A DNA stretch of 64,000 nucleotides from UBA1479 sp040216635 (GTDB taxonomy: Bacteria > Pseudomonadota > Alphaproteobacteria > Rhodospirillales > Casp-alpha2), in the NCBI GenBank assembly GCA_040216635.1, contig JAVJOU010000003.1:141868-205867 (forward strand). Direction: 5' to 3'. Below are positions 57,677 to 64,000 of this stretch, piece after piece. How positions within the stretch are numbered: the first letter of the stretch is position 1; every line of letters begins with the position of its first letter. Below the pieces are notes generated by a model. The model was not told the origin of the DNA. It saw nothing but the letters and a program-made list of their open reading frames with translations, and did not search any database. The position numbers and the translations under genes were made by a program.

Positions 57677-59848
57677 TTAGACCTGCCCCACGGTCTTGAT
57701 CTTCGCTTTGGGGTGGATTTCATTCTGGGACATCACGACCGTCATCGGCCGGAACCGCTCGACGATCGAGCGCACATAGGGCCGGATGGCGGGGCTGGTC
57801 AGCAGGACCGGGCTTTCACCCATCATGGCCTGCCGTTCGAAATTGGTGCGCAGCGCACTGATGAATTCCTGCAGCTTCGAGGGCGCCATGGATAACTGCT
57901 TGTCTTCTTCCGGGCCGACGATTGATTCGGCAAAGGCCTGTTCCCAAGGCGGCGACAGCGTCACCAGGGGAATGAAGCCCTGATCGTTGACGTTGGAATC
58001 GGAAATCTGGCGGGACAGGCGGGCGCGCACGTGTTCGGTGATCATCATCACGTTGCGGGTTCCGGCGCAGGCTTCGGCCACACCTTCCAAAATCGTCGGC
58101 AGGTCGCGGACCGATACCCGTTCCGCCAGCAGGTTTTGCAGCACGCGCTGCAACCCACCAAGCGAGATCGTGGCGGGAACGATCGAATCGACAAGCTTCT
58201 GTTGTTCCTTGTCCAACTCGTCCAGAAGCTTCTGCGTTTCCGCATAACTTAGGAGGTCGTCCATGTTGTCCTTGATGATTTCGGTCAGATGCGTGGTTAC
58301 CACGGTCGCGGGGTCGACAACCGTATAACCGCGGAACAGGGCTTCTTCCCGGTTGGCTTCTTCGATCCACATGGCCGGAAGACCAAAGGTCGGCTCGACT
58401 GTTTTCTCGCCCGCCAGGGTGATTTCCTCGCCGCGCGGGTCCATGACCAGCAGCATGTTGGGGCGCAGGTCGCCGCGACCGGTCTCGATTTCCTTGACCC
58501 GGATCACATAGGTATTGGCGGGAAGCTGCATGTTGTCCTGAATACGCACGGACGGCATGACGAACCCGACCTCAGATGCCAATTGACGGCGCAGCGCCTT
58601 GATCTGATCGGTTAGGCGTTGGCCGTTCTCGGGCGGTGCGTTGATCAGCGACAGCAGCCCATATCCCAATTCCAGGCGCAGGTAGTCGATGCGCAGGGCT
58701 GTCGAAATCGGTTCTTCCGCGGCTTTGGTCGGTTCGGGTGTGCTTTCTTCAAGCGCTTTGATCGCTTCTTCGGCGCGGCGTTTATCCCTGGCGGTGATGA
58801 CGAAGGCCATGGTGCCGGTAATGCCCGCCAGCAACAGGAACGGAAACGCGGGAATACCCGGCATGGCGGCAAGCCCGACCAGAAGGAAGCAGGAAAGGCC
58901 CAGGGTCTTCGGCTGGCCGCCGATCTGGCGGAACAGGGTGGCTTCCGTGGGGCCCGTGATGCCGGCCTTGGTGACCATCATACCGGCGGCGGTCGAGACG
59001 ATCAGGGCAGGGATCTGGCTGACCAAGCCGTCGCCGACGGTCAGGCGGGTGTACATATCGGCAGCTTCGCCGAAGCTCAGGTCGTTCTGTGCGACACCGA
59101 TGATCATGCCGCCCAGGACGTTGATCAGGGTGATCAGCAGGCCGGCGATGGCGTCGCCCCGCACGAATTTGGAGGCACCGTCCATGGCGCCGAAAAAGGT
59201 GCTTTCGTCTTCAAGGTTTTTGCGTCGTGCACGGGCGTCGTCTTCATCGATCAAGCCGGATGACAGGTCGGCATCGATCGCCATTTGCTTGCCGGGCATG
59301 GCGTCCAAGGTGAAGCGCGCGGCGACTTCGGCGATACGGCCCGAACCCTTGGTGATGACGATGAAGTTGACGATCACCAGAATCGAGAAAACGATGATCC
59401 CGATAACGAAGTTGTCCTGCATGACGAACCCGCCGAAGGCTTGAATAACCTGTCCGGCGGCGTCCGTTCCGGTATGGCCCTCAGCCAGGATCAATCGGGT
59501 CGAAGCCAGGTTCAGGGCCAATCGGATCATCGTTGCCAACAGCAGAACGGTGGGGAACGAGTTAAAATCCAACGGCTTTTCGATGAAGATCGCCGTCATC
59601 AGGATCAGCACGGAAAACGTGATTGAAAACGCAAGGCTCATATCCAAGAGCCAGGTCGGCATGGGCAGGATCAGCACCACCAGGATGCCGATAACGCCAA
59701 GCGCGAAGAACAGATCGCCGCGCTTTAAAAGCCTGGCAATACCGGCAAAAGGATTGTCACCCTCTTCCTCGCCGCCACCTTGCGGTGCCCCGCGCGGGGC
59801 AGCGGCGGTCGCCGGTGCGGGCGCTGCTGTTTGCGTCGCCTCAGCCAT
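57677..59848 (-). CDS. flhA: Flagellar export apparatus protein FlhA
   Basis: 723 residues. N-terminal tail rich in A, P and G, then about eight membrane helices (LKRGDLFFALGVIGILVVLILPMP..LAFSITFSVLILMTAIFI) with the FHIPEP-type loop LDFNSFPTVLLLATMIRLALNLASTRLIL and DAMPGKQMAIDADLSSGLIDEDDARARR. The cytoplasmic half (~350-723) has the FlhA-C export platform. A core component of the type III flagellar export gate. The start at 59848 is supported by length. It is 91 bases from flbD. Confidence 0.96.
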   Translation of the reverse strand: MAEATQTAAPAPATAAAPRGAPQGGGEEEGDNPFAGIARLLKRGDLFFALGVIGILVVLILPMPTWLLDMSLAFSITFSVLILMTAIFIEKPLDFNSFPTVLLLATMIRLALNLASTRLILAEGHTGTDAAGQVIQAFGGFVMQDNFVIGIIVFSILVIVNFIVITKGSGRIAEVAARFTLDAMPGKQMAIDADLSSGLIDEDDARARRKNLEDESTFFGAMDGASKFVRGDAIAGLLITLINVLGGMIIGVAQNDLSFGEAADMYTRLTVGDGLVSQIPALIVSTAAGMMVTKAGITGPTEATLFRQIGGQPKTLGLSCFLLVGLAAMPGIPAFPFLLLAGITGTMAFVITARDKRRAEEAIKALEESTPEPTKAAEEPISTALRIDYLRLELGYGLLSLINAPPENGQRLTDQIKALRRQLASEVGFVMPSVRIQDNMQLPANTYVIRVKEIETGRGDLRPNMLLVMDPRGEEITLAGEKTVEPTFGLPAMWIEEANREEALFRGYTVVDPATVVTTHLTEIIKDNMDDLLSYAETQKLLDELDKEQQKLVDSIVPATISLGGLQRVLQNLLAERVSVRDLPTILEGVAEACAGTRNVMMITEHVRARLSRQISDSNVNDQGFIPLVTLSPPWEQAFAESIVGPEEDKQLSMAPSKLQEFISALRTNFERQAMMGESPVLLTSPAIRPYVRSIVERFRPMTVVMSQNEIHPKAKIKTVGQV

Positions 59849-59939
59849 CGCCGGTTATCGCCTTGTAAATTGTCATTCCCGTTCTCGTTTTTGCCGACAT
59901 TTTTTGCCGTTGCCTTGGTTGTTGGTGGTCTATTTCGGC

Positions 59940-61289
59940 TTAGGGAGCCGGTGCCGCGCCGGCTTCACCCGGCTGCGGTACGGAAAAGCCTTCCTGGCTG
60001 TACTGGCGTAGCTTGTTGCGCAGCGTGCGGATGGAAATTCCCAGAATATTGGCCGCATGGGTGCGGTTGCCCAGGCAGTGATGGAGGGTGTCGATGATCA
60101 GGTCGCGTTCCACATCCGCCACGGTCCGGCCGACCAGGGCGGCCGTTTCCGCATCGTCGCCGTCGGCGGATGCCGATGCTGGCGCGCCGCCGTCGCCGGA
60201 AACCATGATCGCTTCCGGGCCGATTTCTGATCCGGTGGCCAGGATCACGGCGCGGTGGATGGTGTTTTCCAGTTCGCGCACGTTGCCGGGCCAGTTGTGG
60301 GATTTCAGCTTCGCCAGGGCGGCTTCGGATACCGGGCGCTCGTCGATGTGGTTGGCTTCGGAATACTTGGTCACGAAATGACGGGCCAGCAGGGGGATGT
60401 CCTGTTCACGCTTGGCCAGTGACGGCATGGCCAGGTTCACGACATTCAGGCGAAAGTACAGGTCTTCGCGGAATGTTCCCTTGGCGACTTCGTCCTGCAA
60501 CACGCGGTTGGACGTTGCGATAATGCGGACATCGATCTTGACCGGCTTGGTGCCGCCGACCCGGTCAATTTCGCGTTCCTGCAAGGCGCGCAGAAGTTTG
60601 GCCTGCAGGCGTGGGTCCATTTCAGAAATTTCATCAAGCAACAACGTGCCGCCGTCCGCTTCCTCGAATTTGCCGACACGGCGAGAAACAGCGCCGGTGA
60701 AGGCACCTTTTTCATGGCCGAACAATTCTGATTCCAGAAGATTTTCAGGGATCGCGGCGCAGTTCACGGCAACGAAGGTCTTGTCCTTGCGGCGGCTTTT
60801 GGCATGCAGATGGCGGGCCATCATCTCCTTGCCCGTCCCCGATGCCCCGGTGATCAGCACGCTGGCTTCCGAAGGAGCGACCTGGTCGGCCATCTTGATG
60901 ACATCGCCCATGCCCGCATCGGCGTAAACAATGTTGCTGGGTTCTTCCGATACGGCCTGCAGGACCGCCGCGATCAATTCCGCATCCGGGGGCAGGGGGA
61001 TGTATTCCTTGGCACCGGCCTTGATGGCGCGGACGGCGGCCTGGCTGTCGGTGCCGACACCGCAGGCGATGACCGGAAGGGCGATGCGTTCGCTTTCAAG
61101 CGAAGTCACCAGGCGTGCGATATCGGCTTGCACGTCGATCATGATCAGATCCGCACCCTGTCCGGCGCGTAACTGCTCCAGGGCGCTGTCCGTCGTTTCC
61201 GCCTGCTGGACCTTGGCCCCTTTTTGCATGGCGATCTGACTGGCGGCGCCGATCTGCCCGCCCAAAGTGCCGATAATCAATAACCTCAT
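59940..61289 (-). CDS. flbD: Sigma-54-dependent flagellar regulator FlbD
   Basis: 449 residues. The N-terminal receiver is degenerate: the acidic pair of the usual DDE is replaced by GTLGG, while an aspartate (IMIDVQAD) remains. The AAA+ domain has VLITGASGTGKEMMARHLH (Walker A), the sigma-54 contact motif GAFTGAVSRRVG, and GGTLLLDEISEM. The Fis-type DNA-binding helix TLHHCLGNRTHAANILGISIRTLRNKLRQYS ends it. It activates late flagellar genes from sigma-54 promoters, as FlbD does in Caulobacter, with the degenerate receiver pointing to the same subfamily. Confidence 0.92.
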   Translation of the reverse strand: MRLLIIGTLGGQIGAASQIAMQKGAKVQQAETTDSALEQLRAGQGADLIMIDVQADIARLVTSLESERIALPVIACGVGTDSQAAVRAIKAGAKEYIPLPPDAELIAAVLQAVSEEPSNIVYADAGMGDVIKMADQVAPSEASVLITGASGTGKEMMARHLHAKSRRKDKTFVAVNCAAIPENLLESELFGHEKGAFTGAVSRRVGKFEEADGGTLLLDEISEMDPRLQAKLLRALQEREIDRVGGTKPVKIDVRIIATSNRVLQDEVAKGTFREDLYFRLNVVNLAMPSLAKREQDIPLLARHFVTKYSEANHIDERPVSEAALAKLKSHNWPGNVRELENTIHRAVILATGSEIGPEAIMVSGDGGAPASASADGDDAETAALVGRTVADVERDLIIDTLHHCLGNRTHAANILGISIRTLRNKLRQYSQEGFSVPQPGEAGAAPAP

Positions 61290-61364
61290 GACCGTTCTGT
61301 CCCTACTGTATTGCGCTTGTCGTGCGCCCTGTTTGGTCCGTCGTTTATCCGCATGGCCCCGGAC

Positions 61365-62180
61365 TTAGTCGAAATAATTGATCCGTTTTTCCGGCGGCAG
61401 GATGCTGTTCAGCAGCATTTCCAGACGCCGGGGGTTTTCCTGACGGCCGATCGAGCCGGTCGACAGGACATAGACCTGATTGACCATGGCTTCATCGGTC
61501 GAATTGCGTTCCAGCTTGTTGGCAAGCGGGGTGAACACCATGTTGGCCAGTACCGCGCCGTAAAACGTCGTCAGCAGTGCAACGGCCATGCTGGGACCGA
61601 TGGCGCCGGGGTCGTCGAGATTTCCCAGCATCTGGACCAGGCCGATCAGCGTTCCGATCAGGCCCATGGCGGGGGAAAGCTCCGCCATGCGGCGCAACAC
61701 GTTGATACATTTCTGATGGCGCTGGAACATGGCCTGCATGTCGCGGCGCAGGATGGCTTCGACTTCCTCGCCGGGGGTGCCGTCGACGACCATGCCGATC
61801 CCCTTGTGCAGGACCGGTTCCGCCTGAATGCTGCCCATCACGTTCTGCAAGGCCAAGACGCCCTGTTTGCGCGACAGTTCGGCCAACTGCAGAACCTGAA
61901 AGGATGCCCGTGTCGGGTCTCGATTGATCCGCGTAAAGGTCTTCATGGCAACCCGGGCGGTTCGACCCATTTCGCCGAGCGAATAACTTGCCGTGGTAAT
62001 GGCGACGGTTCCGCCGATCACGATCAGGATCGACGGGACGTTGAGGAACGACCCCGGCGAGCCGCCCAACACAATGGCGGTGGCCAGCAGACCGAAACCC
62101 GCCGCCAAACCCAGAACCGTGGCAGCATCCACGGTGGTTCGGTTGCGCAGGGGGCCTGCAGTTGGTGTTACGTCCGCCAT
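61365..62180 (-). CDS. motA: Flagellar stator protein MotA (PomA-like)
   Basis: 271 residues. Four membrane helices: VLGLAAGFGLLATAIVLGGS, ILIVIGGTVAITTASY, LSPAMGLIGTLIGLVQML and TTFYGAVLANMVFTPLANKL. The large cytoplasmic loop carries ARVAMKTF and the charged rotor-contact residues. With MotB it forms the ion channel that drives the motor. motB is not in the window. The LSPAMGLIGTLIGLVQML form with MGSIQAEPVLHKG is PomA-like. Between fliN and flbD in the operon. Confidence 0.9.
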   Translation of the reverse strand: MADVTPTAGPLRNRTTVDAATVLGLAAGFGLLATAIVLGGSPGSFLNVPSILIVIGGTVAITTASYSLGEMGRTARVAMKTFTRINRDPTRASFQVLQLAELSRKQGVLALQNVMGSIQAEPVLHKGIGMVVDGTPGEEVEAILRRDMQAMFQRHQKCINVLRRMAELSPAMGLIGTLIGLVQMLGNLDDPGAIGPSMAVALLTTFYGAVLANMVFTPLANKLERNSTDEAMVNQVYVLSTGSIGRQENPRRLEMLLNSILPPEKRINYFD

Positions 62181-62212
62181 CGTTAATCGTTCCGGTTCGC
62201 TCGGATCCGCCG

Positions 62213-62593
62213 TTAGCGGTCGGTCTTGATGATTTCCGTCATGGTCACGCCCAGACGGTCTTCGACTACGACCACTTCGCCACGGGCGACCAGCCGGTTG
62301 TTGACGTAAATATCGATGGCTTCCCCGACTTTACGGTCAAGTTCGATGACAGCGCCCCGGCCCAGCCGCAACAGCTGGCTGACTTGCATGTTCGCCTTGC
62401 CCAGAACGGCGGATACCGTCACCGGGATGTCGTAAACGGCTTCCAGATCACGGGCGCTTTTGGGTAGGTCGGTGACTTCCGGCAGGCCCGAGGGGCTCTG
62501 CATCGGTGCCGGCGCGCCGCCGCCATCGGTGTCTTCGCCGCCGCTGCCGCCGTTGGACGCAAATTCGCCCAGTTCAAAATCGTCTTCGGCCAT
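62213..62593 (-). CDS. fliN: Flagellar motor switch protein FliN
   Basis: 126 residues. A ~45-residue acidic and glycine-rich start is followed by the SpoA domain: DIPVTVSAVLGKANMQVSQLLRLGRGAVIELDRKVGEAIDIYVNNRLVARGEVVVVEDRLGVTMTEII. It forms the bottom ring of the C-ring together with FliM and FliG. It lies 9 bases after fliH and 32 before motA. Confidence 0.95.
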   Translation of the reverse strand: MAEDDFELGEFASNGGSGGEDTDGGGAPAPMQSPSGLPEVTDLPKSARDLEAVYDIPVTVSAVLGKANMQVSQLLRLGRGAVIELDRKVGEAIDIYVNNRLVARGEVVVVEDRLGVTMTEIIKTDR

Positions 62594-62602
62594 AACTCTC
62601 TC

Positions 62603-63868
62603 CTAGTCCTTCAGGTCGTCTTCCAGTTCCAGGTCAAAACCCCCGTAATTCGTGGAATCAGGGGCGCTCTCTTCAGTGTCTTCCATTGCCTCATCACCGG
62701 CTTCCTCAAGTTGAGGTTCGGCCACGAGATCGTCCGAAGGAATCGGTGCGGCGTCGGGTTCTGCGCCTGCCGGGTCTGTATGCAGGGCGGCATCGGCTTC
62801 TGCTTCGGCGATGATTTCTTCGGACGGCATCGGCGCAGGCCCAGCTGTGCTTTCGTCTTCCGCAGGGGTCTGGACGGCCGGCTCTACTGCTGCTTCGGCG
62901 ACAGTATTCGGCATATCGGCGGGTCTCTCGGAAGGAATGGGGGCGTGGGGCGCGTCGGGCAGGGGAGCTGCCGGCGCGGAAGCTTCGGGGGCAGCCGCGT
63001 CCGGGAGTGTTTCCGGCTGTGTTTCAACCTCGATCGGCGCGGGCTCCGTTACCTCCGGGGTGGGATCGGCCGGTTGTTCAGGCATTACGTCTTGGGCCGG
63101 GGGCTGTTCAAGGGGCGGTTCCGGTTGGGCATCCGTGGTTTCAGAATCCGTCATGGATTCCAGGTTGCGGGCGACGATTTCATCCAACTGTTGGGCCAAT
63201 TCCTCGGTGCTTCGGGCGACGCCGCCGGTCGACCACTCCAAGCGGCAGTCGCCGATCTCAAGCGCCGGGTCGCCGATAATTTTGATATTTCCCTGAAACC
63301 CGGAAAGTGCGGACACGGCAGAAACCCGTTCGTGCAGCTCTTCGGCAAGGCCGTCAGGGACGCGGACAATGATTTCCGCTTCGCCGCTTGTCTGGCCCAG
63401 GGCCGTTTCGAGCATCGCTTCAACTTGGTCGGCTGCGGTTTGCCGGTTCAGGGTGGGAAATAGTTTGCGCACCAGGGCGGCGGCAACGGATACGGCGTGT
63501 CGGATCATGTCCTGATTGGCGGTTTCCTGGGATTCAACAAGACCCTGGGCCTGTTGAAGGATCGCGGTAAGAGTATCCGAAATTTGCTTGTCGACACCGG
63601 TTGCGGCTTCTTCGGTGCCAAGACGCTTTCCTTCGGCAATCCCTTCTTCACGCGCGCGCGCGACATCGTCTTCGCTGAAGGTCGGCGCTTCCGGCTCAGG
63701 CTCAGGCTCGGGATCGTCCTGTTCCTGCTCGCCGTTCTGGGCTGCTTCGGCTTGGGCTTTGGCCTTGGCTTGTGCCTGTTGACGCCGCTCCGCCAATTCG
63801 TCGAAGTCGGTATCGAACATAAATTTTTTGTACGGGGTCTCGCCCACTTTGTCGGCCTCTAATATCAT
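62603..63868 (-). CDS. fliH: Flagellar assembly protein FliH with a long acidic tail
   Basis: 421 residues, about twice the normal FliH. Residues 1-240 are the FliH part: TPYKKFMFDTDFDELAERRQ and a charged helix (QQAQAKAKAQAEAAQNGE), then FSEDDVARAREEGIAEGKRLG and IIVRVPDGLAEELHE..IGDPALEIGDCRLEWSTGGVARS of the C-terminal domain. Residues 240-421 are a proline, alanine, glutamate-rich tail with repeated IPSE, MPSEEIIAEAE and IPSDDLVAEPQ motifs and no fold. FliH tethers the FliI ATPase to the export gate. The start at 63868 fits MILEADKVGE. The tail is discussed as a finding. Confidence 0.88.
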   Translation of the reverse strand: MILEADKVGETPYKKFMFDTDFDELAERRQQAQAKAKAQAEAAQNGEQEQDDPEPEPEPEAPTFSEDDVARAREEGIAEGKRLGTEEAATGVDKQISDTLTAILQQAQGLVESQETANQDMIRHAVSVAAALVRKLFPTLNRQTAADQVEAMLETALGQTSGEAEIIVRVPDGLAEELHERVSAVSALSGFQGNIKIIGDPALEIGDCRLEWSTGGVARSTEELAQQLDEIVARNLESMTDSETTDAQPEPPLEQPPAQDVMPEQPADPTPEVTEPAPIEVETQPETLPDAAAPEASAPAAPLPDAPHAPIPSERPADMPNTVAEAAVEPAVQTPAEDESTAGPAPMPSEEIIAEAEADAALHTDPAGAEPDAAPIPSDDLVAEPQLEEAGDEAMEDTEESAPDSTNYGGFDLELEDDLKD

Positions 63869-63882
63869 TGTTTTTCAGCGCC

Positions 63883-64000
63883 CTAGAACACCAGTTCGCC
63901 TTCTTCGTCGCCGCTGGCGATGACGATCTCGCCCGAGTCGGACAGGTTCTTGGCGACCTGCACGATGGCGGATTGGGCTTCGTCCACGTCTTTCAGGCGG
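63883..64000 (-). CDS. fliG: FliG C-terminus (partial, cut by the window end)
   Basis: The last ~39 codons of a gene entering from the right end: RLKDVDEAQSAIVQVAKNLS and EIVIASGDEEGELVF, then stop. It matches the end of the FliG C-terminal domain, whose last helix and short acidic tail end in ELVF or ELVY. FliG is the motor switch protein that contacts MotA. The rest lies outside the window. It precedes fliH by 14 bases on the same strand. Confidence 0.8.
   Translation of the reverse strand, partial: RLKDVDEAQSAIVQVAKNLSDSGEIVIASGDEEGELVF

Noticed and set aside
58619..59444. Sense-direction frames overlapping flhA (plus strand)
   Set aside because: They lie opposite the flhA gene and have no start signal or domain; they are mirror frames of the GC-rich gene.
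1..64000. CRISPR arrays, tRNA or rRNA genes, prophage or insertion sequences
   Set aside because: No regularly spaced direct repeats, no tRNA-like cloverleaf and no transposase or integrase were found by eye; a tRNAscan and CRISPR search would settle this.

Overview
The window is chromosomal DNA of a GC-rich alphaproteobacterium, most likely of the order Rhodospirillales (inference from gene content, not a phylogeny). The lineage markers are the CtrA response regulator and its phosphotransferase ChpT, a FlbD-type flagellar regulator, an EcfG-type promoter (GGAAC-N16-CGTT), and a formate dehydrogenase locus carrying DUF3305/DUF3306 genes. I saw no rRNA, tRNA, CRISPR array, transposase, integrase or phage gene. 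The region reads as core and metabolic genome rather than an island.

1-13 kb: an ECF sigma factor faces a 49-residue membrane peptide that has an EcfG-type promoter. Next come a secreted helical protein, Fe superoxide dismutase, a DEAD-box helicase and an FkbM methyltransferase. A short leftward operon follows (SDR, class II glutamine amidotransferase, secreted zinc phospholipase C-like enzyme), then an isolated response regulator, PhnN and several small house-keeping or unknown genes. 13-17 kb: DUF952, PyrD, an AbrB-type membrane protein, NAD kinase and a TetR regulator. 17-23 kb: a three-subunit molybdenum hydroxylase (FAD, 2Fe-2S and Mo subunits, all overlapping), and a TauD-type dioxygenase divergent from an IclR regulator with a compact palindromic operator.

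23.5-44.7 kb is a formate and molybdenum cofactor region. Leftward are moaA and a large multi-cluster ferredoxin. Rightward are fdhD, mobA, DUF3305, DUF3306, a TorD-like chaperone, a Tat-signal peptide gene, and the periplasmic formate dehydrogenase (Mo subunit, Fe-S subunit, a small lipoprotein, cytochrome b subunit). A second, cytoplasmic NAD-linked formate dehydrogenase (diaphorase subunit fused from two parts, then Mo subunit) runs the opposite way. Two small genes of unknown function lie between the two enzymes. One would feed electrons to the quinone pool, the other would make NADH; both need the cofactor genes encoded beside them.

45-64 kb is signalling and motility: chpT, then cheA (two CheW-like domains plus a receiver), cheY, cheB and cheR; ctrA divergent from fliI-fliJ with CtrA-like boxes between; and a long leftward operon fliG (cut by the window end), fliH, fliN, motA, flbD, flhA, flhF, a FliK-like gene and a QueF-fold protein that has lost the catalytic cysteine of the nitrile reductase family. 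No free-standing cheW is present.

The observations I would follow first are the catalytically dead QueF homologue in the flagellar operon, the EcfG-promoted membrane micropeptide, the lipoprotein and long hairpin inside the formate dehydrogenase operon, and a one-base frameshift in a histidine phosphatase gene.
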